A DNA stretch of 14,406 bases, taken from Pseudomonadota bacterium (GTDB lineage: Bacteria; Pseudomonadota; Alphaproteobacteria; Reyranellales; Reyranellaceae). The translations under genes were made by a program, and so were the position numbers. The stretch spans positions 1 through 14,406 of the forward strand of contig JAEWIV010000199.1 of the NCBI GenBank assembly GCA_023386865.1, given 5' to 3'. Below the pieces are notes generated by a model. The model worked only from the letters and a program-made list of their open reading frames with translations. It had not been told where the DNA came from and ran no database searches. Numbering within the stretch: the stretch's first letter is position 1; every line of letters begins with the position of its first letter. This document shows positions 1 through 6,633 of this stretch, one piece after another.

Positions 1-1
1 C

Positions 2-103
2 CAGCCGGTCGAGCGCACGCTCACCGACGCGGAGATCGAGGCGGCCAGCGCCAAGATCGTGGCGCAGGTGGCGAAGGCCACCGGTGCAACGTTGCGTGGT
101 TAG
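2..103 (+). CDS. pheT: Phenylalanine--tRNA ligase beta subunit, C-terminal end (partial)
   Basis: Only the last 33 codons and the TAG stop lie in the window; the gene begins upstream of base 1. The visible peptide contains ERTLTDAEIEAASAKIV and ends ATGATLRG. This matches the end of the ferredoxin-fold anticodon-binding (FDX-ACB) domain that closes bacterial PheT, where a 'RTLTDAEIE...KIV..V....GA.LR' pattern is typical. PheT forms the alpha2-beta2 synthetase with PheS and charges tRNA-Phe in the cytoplasm. The reading frame is fixed by the absence of stops and by this family match. The call rests on a short stretch, but the motif is distinctive. Confidence 0.85.
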   Translation, partial: QPVERTLTDAEIEAASAKIVAQVAKATGATLRG

Positions 104-110
104 ACATTTT

Positions 111-186
111 GTCGTCCTGAGCGTAAGCGAAGGACCTCGTCGCCGCCTGCAGCCGGCATGAGATCCTTCGCTTCGCTCAGGATGAC
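111..186. repeat. Imperfect intergenic inverted repeat between pheT and lepA
   Basis: Two arms of 27-28 nt (111-138 and 160-186) are near-perfect reverse complements, differing by two substitutions and one extra base. The core of the right arm read on the minus strand is CCTGAGCGAAGCGAAGGATC. The 21-nt loop is 139-159. It lies only 7 nt after the pheT stop and 30 nt before the lepA ATG. The transcript would fold into a long hairpin that could act as a transcription terminator or mRNA stabiliser, although no T-run follows. Elements with this core are common dispersed repeats in high-GC proteobacterial genomes, so it is probably one copy of a family. No second copy was seen in this window. Confidence 0.75.
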
Positions 187-216
187 AGCTTACTGGAGTT
201 GGTAGTCTCGGCGCAC

Positions 217-2019
217 ATGACCGACCTGTCGTTGATCCGCAATTTCTCGATCATCGCCCATATCGACCACGGCAAGAGCACGCTGGCCGACCGGCTGCTG
301 ATGCGCTGCGGGGCGGTGAGCGAGCGCGAGTTCCACGACCAGATGCTCGATTCGATGGACATCGAGCGCGAGCGCGGCATCACCATCAAGGCGCAGACGG
401 TGCGGCTCGACTACAGCGCGCTCGACGGCAAGACCTACGTGCTGAACCTGATGGACACGCCGGGCCATGTCGACTTCGCCTACGAGGTCAGCCGCTCGCT
501 GGCGGCCTGCGAGGGCTCGCTGCTGGTGGTCGACGCCAGCCAGGGCGTCGAGGCGCAGACGCTCGCCAACGCCTACCACGCGATCGACGCCAACCACGAG
601 ATCATCCCGGTCCTGAACAAGATCGACCTGCCCTCGGCCGAGCCCGAGCGGGTGTGCCAGGAGATCGAGGACGTGATCGGCATCGACACGTCGGAGGCGA
701 TCAGGGTGTCGGCCAAGACCGGCCTTGGCATCGACGATCTCCTGGAGGCCATGGTCAAGCGCCTGCCGCCGCCCACGGGCGATCGCAACGCGCCGCTCAA
801 GGCCCTGCTGGTCGACAGCTGGTACGACCCGTATCTCGGCGTCGTCACCCTGGTGCGGGTGAAGGACGGCGTGCTGAAGAAGGGCATGCGCATCCGCATG
901 ATGGCGGTGGGCGCCTCCTACGACCTCGACAAGGTCGGCGTGTTCACGCCCAAGCCCAAGGACGTGGCGGAGCTGGGCCCGGGCGAGGTCGGCTTCATCA
1001 TCGCCGGCATCAAGACCATCGCCGACTGCAAGGTCGGCGACACCATCACCGACGACCGCAAGCCCGCGACCGACATGCTGCCGGGCTTCAAGCCCTCGGT
1101 GCCGGTGGTGTTCTGCGGCCTGTTCCCGGCCGATGCCGCCGAGTTCGAGCAGCTGCGCGAGTCGCTGGCCAAGCTGCGCCTGAACGATTCCTCGTTCCAC
1201 TTCGAGCCGGAATCGAGCGCGGCGCTGGGCTTCGGCTTCCGTTGCGGCTTCCTCGGCCTGCTGCATCTCGAGATCGTGCAGGAGCGTCTCGAGCGCGAGT
1301 TCGACCTCGACCTCGTCACCACCGCCCCCTCGGTCGTCTACAAGCTCCGGATGACCGACGGCACCGAGCGCGAGCTGCACAATCCGGCCGACTATCCCGA
1401 CCCGGTGCACATCGAGAGCATGCAGGAGCCGTGGATCAAGGCCACGATCATGACTCCCGACGAGCATCTCGGCGCCGTGCTGACGCTCTGCCAGGAGCGG
1501 CGCGGCCAGCAGATCGAGCTCACCTATGCCGGCTCGCGCGCCATGGCGGTCTATCGCCTGCCGCTGAACGAGGTGGTGTTCGACTTCTACGACCGGCTGA
1601 AGTCGGTAACGCGCGGCTATGCCAGCTTCGATTACGAGATGGTGGGCTACGAGGAAGGCGAGCTGGTGAAGCTCACCATCATGGTGAACGGCGAGCCGGT
1701 CGACGCGCTCTCGATCATCACCCACAAGAACCAGGCCGAGAGCCGTGGCCGGGCGCTGTGCGAGCGGCTGAAGGACCTGATCCCGCGCCAGCTCTTCAAG
1801 ATCGCCATTCAGGCGGCGATCGGCGGGCGCATCATCGCCCGCGAGACGATCAGCGCGCTGCGCAAGGACGTGCTGGCCAAGTGCTACGGCGGCGACATCA
1901 GCCGCAAGAAGAAGCTCCTGGAGAAGCAGAAGAAGGGCAAGAAGCGCATGCGCCAGGTGGGCGACGTGGAGATCCCGCAGTCCGCCTTCATCGCCGCGCT
2001 CAAGATGGACAGCCGCTGA
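217..2019 (+). CDS. lepA: Elongation factor 4 (LepA), ribosomal back-translocase GTPase
   Basis: A 600-residue protein, the usual LepA length. EF-4 binds the ribosome and hydrolyses GTP, and is linked to back-translocation and to fidelity or assembly under stress. All GTPase motifs are present: G1 AHIDHGKST (residues 14-22), G2 RGITIKA (53-59), G3 DTPGHVDF (80-87), G4 NKID (134-137) and a G5 SAK. Domains II to V follow, with the LepA-specific C-terminal domain ending KKLLEKQKKGKKRMRQVGDV, the tRNA-contacting basic region. I chose ATG 217 because LepA proteins characteristically begin MTDLSLIRNFSIIAHIDHGK. An in-frame TTG at 199 would add six residues but lies 1 nt after the only nearby GGAG (194-197), which is too close. 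The SD for 217 is distant (19 nt), so initiation there is not strongly supported by spacing. The gene appears monocistronic and intact. Confidence 0.97.
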   Translation: MTDLSLIRNFSIIAHIDHGKSTLADRLLMRCGAVSEREFHDQMLDSMDIERERGITIKAQTVRLDYSALDGKTYVLNLMDTPGHVDFAYEVSRSLAACEGSLLVVDASQGVEAQTLANAYHAIDANHEIIPVLNKIDLPSAEPERVCQEIEDVIGIDTSEAIRVSAKTGLGIDDLLEAMVKRLPPPTGDRNAPLKALLVDSWYDPYLGVVTLVRVKDGVLKKGMRIRMMAVGASYDLDKVGVFTPKPKDVAELGPGEVGFIIAGIKTIADCKVGDTITDDRKPATDMLPGFKPSVPVVFCGLFPADAAEFEQLRESLAKLRLNDSSFHFEPESSAALGFGFRCGFLGLLHLEIVQERLEREFDLDLVTTAPSVVYKLRMTDGTERELHNPADYPDPVHIESMQEPWIKATIMTPDEHLGAVLTLCQERRGQQIELTYAGSRAMAVYRLPLNEVVFDFYDRLKSVTRGYASFDYEMVGYEEGELVKLTIMVNGEPVDALSIITHKNQAESRGRALCERLKDLIPRQLFKIAIQAAIGGRIIARETISALRKDVLAKCYGGDISRKKKLLEKQKKGKKRMRQVGDVEIPQSAFIAALKMDSR

Positions 2020-2034
2020 AGCCGGGTGCGGCCA

Positions 2035-2049
2035 CTGTCCTCAGGACAG
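2035..2049. terminator. Short hairpin between convergent lepA and small membrane gene
   Basis: CTGTCC-TCA-GGACAG is a perfect 6-bp stem with a 3-nt loop, 15 nt after the lepA stop. It also overlaps the TGA stop (2043-2041) of the converging minus-strand gene. Its position between two convergent genes suits a bidirectional transcription end. It lacks a T-run on either side, so an intrinsic terminator is only a possibility. Confidence 0.35.
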
Positions 2050-2400
2050 CCCGCGATAGCGCCGGCGCCGGGGCGGCCGGGAGCCCAGCAGGAGGCCGCT
2101 CTCGGGCCGGCCGGCGCCGCGGTTGCCGATCCACAGGAAGAGCAGGCCGAGCGCCAGGAAGGCCGGCAGGACCGGCACCATCAGCACCGGCCGGACCAGC
2201 CACGACCACAGCGTAGAGGACGTCCGGCGCTGGATGGCCGCCTGCGCATCGCCCAGCGAGCGCGTGTCGAGATGCGACCAAAGGTCCCCCAGACCGAGCA
2301 GATGGAACGAGCCCTCCGTCCACCAGGCCAGCCCGTCATGCACGATTGCTGCGACGGCCATGGCCAACAGAAGCCATCCCAGCGCGCGAAACACTACCAT
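2041..2400 (-). CDS. Small two-helix membrane protein of unknown function
   Basis: A 119-residue protein with two clear hydrophobic helices at about residues 4-22 and 71-92. They are separated by a polar, Trp-containing segment (WWTEGSFHLLGLGDLW, residues 26-41). The tail is very basic (RPPRRRRYRG) and probably cytoplasmic, giving an N-in/C-in hairpin topology. I chose the ATG at 2400 because it is preceded by GGGGGAAAG, a strong ribosome-binding site. Longer in-frame extensions to 2526 are rich in Pro/Gly/Ser and look non-coding. The gene converges on lepA. I do not recognise the family and assign no function. The helices and the good RBS make a real gene likely. Confidence 0.6.
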   Translation of the reverse strand: MVVFRALGWLLLAMAVAAIVHDGLAWWTEGSFHLLGLGDLWSHLDTRSLGDAQAAIQRRTSSTLWSWLVRPVLMVPVLPAFLALGLLFLWIGNRGAGRPESGLLLGSRPPRRRRYRGLS

Positions 2401-2610
2401 CTTTCCCCCAAATGGCGGCGCGCACCCTACAGAAGCGGACGCCCCGGGGGAAGGCCGTTGCCCGGCCCATCCACTACGCTGGAGCATGATGGGTCGATCT
2501 GGACCCCGCCGTGTCTCTTGCAACACCCATCGGCGGTGCCCGCGAATGGGAGAACCGTGCGCGGTTCCATCTCATTTCATTCCGCTCTATAACGACGGCC
2601 AACCGCGCTG

Positions 2611-2700
2611 GGACAGGTGGCCGAGTGGTTTAAGGCACACGCTTGGAAAGCGTGCGTGGTGTAACAGCCACCGCGGGTTCGAATCCCGCCCTGTCCGCCA
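2611..2700 (+). tRNA. tRNA-Ser (anticodon GGA)
   Basis: A complete 90-nt class II tRNA with encoded CCA (2698-2700). The acceptor stem GGACAGG (2611-2617) pairs perfectly with CCTGTCC (2690-2696), with discriminator G2697. The anticodon loop TTGGAAA (2643-2649) gives anticodon GGA at 2645-2647, which reads UCC/UCU. The long variable arm (about 2655-2672) is typical of tRNA-Ser. The T arm is GCGGG-TTCGAAT-CCCGC (2673-2689). It stands alone with its own terminator downstream. Its 3' half is a classic integration target, and the DNA directly downstream is decayed and gene-poor. Confidence 0.97.
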
Positions 2701-2715
2701 TTTCATCGCGAATAC

Positions 2716-2735
2716 CGCCCGATTATGGGCGTTTT
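2716..2735 (+). terminator. Rho-independent terminator of tRNA-Ser
   Basis: The stem CGCCC (2716-2720) and GGGCG (2727-2731) closes a 6-nt loop GATTAT and is followed at once by TTTT. It begins 16 nt after the tRNA CCA end, the usual place for a bacterial tRNA terminator. The five-pair stem is short but fully GC. Confidence 0.7.
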
Positions 2736-2885
2736 CATTTGCAGCGCGTTTCTAACCACCAGCCCAACCTGTAACGCTGAGCGCAACGGCAGACCACGCG
2801 TTGGGGCCTATTTATTCCGGACGGGTCAAGGCGAAACGTCAACTGTTCGGAGGCGTGGAAGCGAATATAAATTCAACTGCGCGGC

Positions 2886-3026
2886 TCAGAGTCTTTGGAT
2901 TAGCCCATCCCCCTGCCGGGCAAGCTCTTCTGCGCGCGCTAAGGCCTCTGCATTACGTCCACACTCTTCGTAGGCTTGCCAGATCAACTCCGTACGACCG
3001 GCCTCCGCTCCCCTGTTGAGGCGCTA
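2886..3026 (-). pseudogene. Stop-interrupted coding fragment (alpha-helical C-terminus)
   Basis: On the minus strand, the frame after the TAG at 3026-3024 reads 45 codons ending RAEELARQGDGLIQRL and a TGA at 2888-2886. It includes RTELIWQAYEECGRNAEAL. The composition (Ala, Glu, Arg and Leu in helical spacing, plus a WQAYEECGRN segment) looks like real protein rather than chance. There is no ATG or GTG after the TAG, only a TTG inside, and no ribosome-binding site. It is in the same frame as the preceding fragment, so the TAG may be an acquired nonsense codon or the end of a neighbouring gene. I do not recognise the family. Confidence 0.35.
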
Positions 3027-3255
3027 AGAGAAATCCAGATCGCTATCGGGCGCGCAATGCCTAGTGTCGCCATCGATCGACGGCGCTTTGGCCTGGTCGG
3101 CAGTCTCTTGCAGCATCTCGAACGATGCCGAGTGCATCAGGCCGCACAGCGAGGATGACGTGGCCTACATCCTTCAGGCGGCAAACGATCAGCGCCTCAG
3201 CGTCGCCTAGAATTTTCTCGATCGAGCGGATGGGGTCTTTTGCAATGCCGGCATC
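3024..3255 (-). pseudogene. Frameshifted coding fragment of unknown family
   Basis: Two minus-strand frames each look protein-like over part of this span. The first (3255-3061) reads DPIRSIEKILGDAEALIVC, then RLKDVGHVILAV, before losing quality and reaching a TAG at 3063. The second (3137-3024) has an ATG at 3137, reads MHSASFEMLQETADQAKAP and ends DSDLDFS with a TAG at 3026. Joining them with one missing base near 3140-3150 would give a continuous product of about 75-80 residues. Neither half has a good start or RBS. A frameshifted remnant of a small gene is the simplest explanation; a fortuitous pair of open frames cannot be excluded. No function is assigned. Confidence 0.35.
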
Positions 3256-3643
3256 TTAGCCGAGGCAAGGTAGTCAGCGTCGGCGGTCGACCTCGCGGCC
3301 AGGCAGGTCGCCGCTGAGTTTTACTCGAGGCGGCCGGCGGATTAGGCAGCGGCAAATACAAATGATCGACTGCAATGGTGATCCGCACCAGCGGATTGCC
3401 TGCCGCGCGTGCCCACCGTGCGCACCGGGCCGCTGCGATGCGGTCACGTCCCTCGTCCGATGTCGGCTCCGTCGATCGGCCGCCGTGCAGCTCACAGCCA
3501 GGCGCCTTGATCTGTCTCATCGCTTTGCACCGACAGGGCGTGCTCGACGGATGCTTGCTTGGCAAAGGCTTGCGGCGCATCAGCACGGGACTGGAGAGCC
3601 AGATGCGCGCGTGGGGCGCGTCCGCAGGGAGTGTGCACTGCAA
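3197..3643 (-). pseudogene. Degenerate HGG-motif (HGGxSTGP) small protein
   Basis: An open minus-strand frame of 148 codons from a weak TTG start. Residues 36-84 (about 3538-3392) contain PCRCKAM, then GCELHGGRSTEPTSDEGRDR and IAAARCARWARA. This resembles a small-protein family of alphaproteobacteria with the pattern C-x(n)-PC-x-x-x-M...C-x-x-HGG-x-STGP-(T/R)-EG-x-x-R-(I/L)...AR. Here the canonical STGP is STEP, and the upstream 'CGA(R/K)T' cysteine half is unrecognisable. The sequence past residue 85 is Pro/Arg-rich and looks frame-shifted. I therefore read it as a decayed copy. The family has no firmly established role that I know. Motif recognition is from memory. Confidence 0.4.
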
Positions 3644-3813
3644 GAAAAAAGCAGTCCCTCTGTGACAAACCGACTGGATTAGATCGTTGGTAGTACCTAT
3701 TAAGGATCACACGAAAGTCACAGATTAGACCAAGTGGCCAACGAGGCGGCCCGTCCCCTAGGGCTCATTGAACAAAAAAGCCTTTCGCAAACTTGATTTA
3801 GTGGGGATGCATT

Positions 3814-4191
3814 ATGAGTGCGACAATCATCGATTTCCGAGCTCATCATCGGCTCAAGAATGGGCGAGACGATTGCCGGGACGTGGCGCCACCTCGTGCC
3901 AAGCGGACCGCCCGGCGCTCTGCCCGAACCGCGAGTGCCGACCGGCAGATCGCCCATATCACCTGGCTTGTCCGCGAGCTGGAGGAAATATCCCGCGGCG
4001 GCGAGCGCCTGCCGCAGGCGCTGGTGGCAGAAGCGCACGCCAGCATCGAGAGAACCCGAAAGATGTTGCAGTCATGGCCGGGTGCCAGGACCAGCAGCAA
4101 ATCGGGTGTGGCGGCCGAAGACTCGGCTCAACCCAACATCGATCCCGCTCTTCTCGAACGGATGTACATCGACCTTGGTCTGCACCCTTGA
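3814..4191 (+). CDS. Small hypothetical cytoplasmic protein
   Basis: A 125-residue protein starting MSATIIDFRAHH at ATG 3814, with GGGG at 3803-3806 (7-nt spacing) as ribosome-binding site. The N-terminal third is basic (KRTARRSARTASADRQ). The middle (about residues 44-85) is predicted helical, IAHITWLVRELEEISRGG followed by LPQALVAEAHASIERTRKML. The C-terminus PNIDPALLERMYIDLGLHP looks like a short conserved helix. There is no signal peptide, membrane segment or metal site. Its better codon quality and intact frame set it apart from the decayed DNA before it. It converges on the catabolic operon. I do not recognise a named family; a small orphan protein of the 'MSATIIDF...ERMY.DLG' type is all I can say. 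Confidence 0.65.
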   Translation: MSATIIDFRAHHRLKNGRDDCRDVAPPRAKRTARRSARTASADRQIAHITWLVRELEEISRGGERLPQALVAEAHASIERTRKMLQSWPGARTSSKSGVAAEDSAQPNIDPALLERMYIDLGLHP

Positions 4192-4199
4192 GGTCGGGT

Positions 4200-4251
4200 G
4201 TCCCTGGGGACGGTAGCTGCCTCCGCCCCAGGGACGTGCGTTAGGGCGCAC
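4200..4251. terminator. Tandem hairpins between convergent transcription units
   Basis: The first hairpin has perfect 10-bp arms GTCCCTGGGG (4200-4209) and CCCCAGGGAC (4226-4235). It is extended inside by CGG/CCG (4211-4213 with 4223-4225) past one bulged A. A second hairpin follows at once: GTGCG (4236-4240), loop TTAGGG, CGCAC (4247-4251). The pair starts 8 nt after the stop of the 3814-4191 gene and faces the 3' end of the minus-strand operon. A bidirectional terminator is likely from position and stem strength, though no T-run is present. Confidence 0.55.
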
Positions 4252-4337
4252 GCCTACAGTTCGCAGACTTTACCGATGCTTGCCGGCGGCGCCAGGAACG
4301 ACCTCCTGTCCGCCATATGTGTAGCCGCAGCCCGATC

Positions 4338-4359
4338 GATCGAGGAGCTGACCTCGATC
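4338..4359 (-). terminator. Hairpin overlapping the stop codon of the molybdenum-hydroxylase large subunit
   Basis: GATCGAGG (4338-4345), loop AGCTGA, CCTCGATC (4352-4359) is a perfect 8-bp inverted repeat. It overlaps the TGA stop (4360-4358) of the last gene of the minus-strand operon. It could help end or stabilise the 3' end of the long transcript. No T-run follows on the minus strand, so intrinsic termination is uncertain. Confidence 0.4.
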
Positions 4360-6631
4360 ACTTGCCTGCCAGGTCGAGGCCGCGAACGATCGATTCTGCG
4401 GTTATGGGCAACGACTGCGCGCGATATCCGGCAGCGCCCGCTATGGCATTGGCGATGCAGGCCGGCGGCTCGATGCATGGTGGCTCGCCGACGCCCTTTG
4501 CGCCGTACGGCCCGGTCGATGAATGGCTCTCGACGAGGATCGTCTCGATGTCGGGAACATCGAGCGCCGTCGGCATCTTGTAGTCGGTCAGGTTCGCGTT
4601 GAGGACACGCCCATCCTTGTAGACGATCTCCTCCGACAGGGATTGGCCGATGCCCTGCGCGACGCCGCCCTCGATCTGGCCCTCGATATATGTCGGATTG
4701 ATCGCAAAGCCGACATCCTGGGCGACGACATAGCGATGGATCGTGACCGCGCCGGTTTGCCTGTCCACCGACAGATCGACGGCGTGGGCGTGGAAGCTGT
4801 GGGCGTTCCACGACGGCATCGGGTGGTTCTCGACGCGCGCGGGATCGTAGCTCGGGGTCGGCACAATCGACGTGCCATGGGCAATCAGCCCGCCCGCCGT
4901 CGCGCGCGAAATGCGCGCCAGTTCCGCGATCGAGACGGATTTCGTGCCGGCGATGACGTGCTTGTTCTCGAGCCGCATGGCCTCGACGGCAACGCCAAGC
5001 TGCTGCGAGGCAAGGGCGAAAAGCTGACGGCGCAGATCGGCAGCCGCCGCCATGCAGGCGTTGCCCACCGAGAATGCCGTCCGGCTGCCCTGGGCGCCGT
5101 GATCGAACGGCGCGACCTCGGTATCCACCGCAGTGACACGAATGTCCGTGAGGTCGAGCGTCAGTTCCTCGGCCAGCACCTGGGCCGCTCCGGTGATGGC
5201 GGCCGTGCCGATCTCGACCGCGCCGCTGATGACCGTCGCCGATCCGTCGGGATCGATCTTGACGTAGACGCCGGACGACCCTCCGGTCGTCAGCCACCAG
5301 CCGCAGGCGATACCCTTGCCCCGGCCCGGTCGGCGCGCCTTGTCGTGCCAGCCGATCGCCGTAGCCGCCTTCTTGAGGCATTCCTCGATGCTGACCGATC
5401 TCAGGACCTCGCCCGAAGGCCCGATATCGCCCTCGCGGACGACGTTGCGCAGCCGGATTTCCAGCGGATCGATGCCGAGGTCCTCGGCGATGATGTCCAT
5501 CTGGCTTTCGATCGCGAAGTTCGCCATCGGGCCGGACGGCGCGCGCATCGAGCCGCTCGGAACATTGTTGGTGTAGACCGACGTACCTTCGAGCAGCAGG
5601 TTGGGCGTGCGATAGGGACCCACGAGGATCTGCAGCGCGATGGCCGCCGTGCCGGGCCCGGAGCCCGAATAGGCGCCGCAATCGACCAGGATGCGTCCCT
5701 GGCGGGCGAGGATCCTTCCGTCCTTGTCGACACCGGTCTTGAGGACGGTGATCGTCGGCTGCCGCGGGTTGGCCGCGGTCAGCTCATCCTCGCTCGTGCA
5801 GATGACGCGCACCGGGCGGCCGGTCTTGCGGGCCAGCAGCGCAGCATAGTGCTCGGTGCCGATGCGGAGCTTGCCGCCGAAGCCGCCGCCGATCCCGGGA
5901 ACCAGCACCCTTATCCTGGTAGTGGGCAGGTCGAGAAGCTCCGACAGCGTGACCTGCATGTCGAAGGGCAGCTGGGTGTTGGACCAGACCGTGAGGTTGC
6001 CGTTGGCGTCCCAGTCGGCCACCGCGGCGCGAGGCTCGGTGTAGCCGGGATGGACGAGGGCGGTCGAGAACCGGTGCTCGTAGACACGGTAGGCCTGCCT
6101 GAAGCCTGCCTCGACGTCGCCGGTCGTCATGCGGGAACGGCCGGTGACGTTTCCCTGGCGGGAGATGTACGGCACGGCCTTGAAGCGTTCCCAGTCCGGG
6201 TGGATGAGCATCGGGTCGTCGACGGCCTGCTCCGGGTCGAGTATCGCCGGCAGCTCCTCGAACTCGACGACGATCGCCGCCAAGGCGGCTTCGGCGGCCT
6301 CGAGCGTATCGGCCGCCACGGCGGCGACGGCATGTCCCGCGAACAGGACCCGCTCCGTCGCGAAGACGGTCATGTCCTTGATCGCCTGGCCGTAGTGCGT
6401 TGCCGGTATGTCCCCGGCTGTGATGACCGCGCGCACGCCGGGAAGCGCTTGCGCGGGCGCGACGTCGATACGCTTGATGCGGGCATGCGGAAGCCGGCTG
6501 CGCAGCACCCTGCCGAACAGCATGCCCGGCAGGGCAAAGTCGGCGGCGTAGACGTGCTTGCCCACCACCTTGCCGATGCCGTCGATACGCGGGAGTCTCT
6601 GGCCGGCGACGCGAAAGACGTTCCTGCTCAT
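4358..6631 (-). CDS. Xanthine dehydrogenase/CODH-type molybdenum hydroxylase, molybdopterin-binding large subunit
   Basis: A 757-residue large subunit, the usual size for three-gene hydroxylases. These enzymes insert water-derived oxygen at a C-H, typically of an N-heterocycle or aldehyde, using Mo-cytosine or Mo-pterin dinucleotide cofactor. An N-terminal aldehyde-oxidase 'hammerhead' domain (about 20-125) has GKHVYAADFALPGMLFGRVL. Cofactor-binding domains follow: GGGFGGK (248-254), the loop SGSMRAPSGPMAN (359-371), EIGTAA (473-478) where many relatives have 'GQG', and GAKGVGEPP near the end with the expected catalytic Glu716. The CO-dehydrogenase loop (VAYRCSFR type) is absent, so this is not a true aerobic CODH. 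I chose ATG 6631 because GGAG lies just upstream and the preceding gene stops only 2 nt before. It is the last gene of the operon. Substrate unknown. Confidence 0.92.
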   Translation of the reverse strand: MSRNVFRVAGQRLPRIDGIGKVVGKHVYAADFALPGMLFGRVLRSRLPHARIKRIDVAPAQALPGVRAVITAGDIPATHYGQAIKDMTVFATERVLFAGHAVAAVAADTLEAAEAALAAIVVEFEELPAILDPEQAVDDPMLIHPDWERFKAVPYISRQGNVTGRSRMTTGDVEAGFRQAYRVYEHRFSTALVHPGYTEPRAAVADWDANGNLTVWSNTQLPFDMQVTLSELLDLPTTRIRVLVPGIGGGFGGKLRIGTEHYAALLARKTGRPVRVICTSEDELTAANPRQPTITVLKTGVDKDGRILARQGRILVDCGAYSGSGPGTAAIALQILVGPYRTPNLLLEGTSVYTNNVPSGSMRAPSGPMANFAIESQMDIIAEDLGIDPLEIRLRNVVREGDIGPSGEVLRSVSIEECLKKAATAIGWHDKARRPGRGKGIACGWWLTTGGSSGVYVKIDPDGSATVISGAVEIGTAAITGAAQVLAEELTLDLTDIRVTAVDTEVAPFDHGAQGSRTAFSVGNACMAAAADLRRQLFALASQQLGVAVEAMRLENKHVIAGTKSVSIAELARISRATAGGLIAHGTSIVPTPSYDPARVENHPMPSWNAHSFHAHAVDLSVDRQTGAVTIHRYVVAQDVGFAINPTYIEGQIEGGVAQGIGQSLSEEIVYKDGRVLNANLTDYKMPTALDVPDIETILVESHSSTGPYGAKGVGEPPCIEPPACIANAIAGAAGYRAQSLPITAESIVRGLDLAGK

Positions 6632-6633
6632 CT

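Larger units (their letters stand above)
2741..3767. other. Gene-poor, decayed region downstream of tRNA-Ser
   Basis: About 1 kb without a convincing intact gene. Base composition looks more AT-rich and the codon pattern less regular than in the flanking genes. Open frames here are short and lack ribosome-binding sites. On the minus strand, stretches of protein-like sequence are interrupted by stops and by changes of frame; they are listed separately as pseudogene fragments at 2886-3026, 3024-3255 and 3197-3643. I found no integrase, no transposase, no terminal inverted repeats and no second copy of the tRNA 3' end that would mark an attachment site. The simplest reading is a remnant of an old insertion at the tRNA gene. 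Confidence 0.5.

Noticed and set aside
190..1725. Long minus-strand open frame (about 511 codons) opposite lepA
   Set aside because: It is a high-GC shadow of lepA: the His/Arg/Val/Asp-rich composition is typical of antisense frames, there is no family motif, and the lepA frame is certain.
2026..2592. Plus-strand open frame downstream of lepA
   Set aside because: It is Pro/Gln/Arg-rich with no RBS, and it overlaps the better-supported minus-strand membrane protein gene.
2741..3767. Insertion sequence or CRISPR array in the gene-poor region
   Set aside because: No terminal inverted repeats, transposase fragment or regularly spaced direct repeats could be found.
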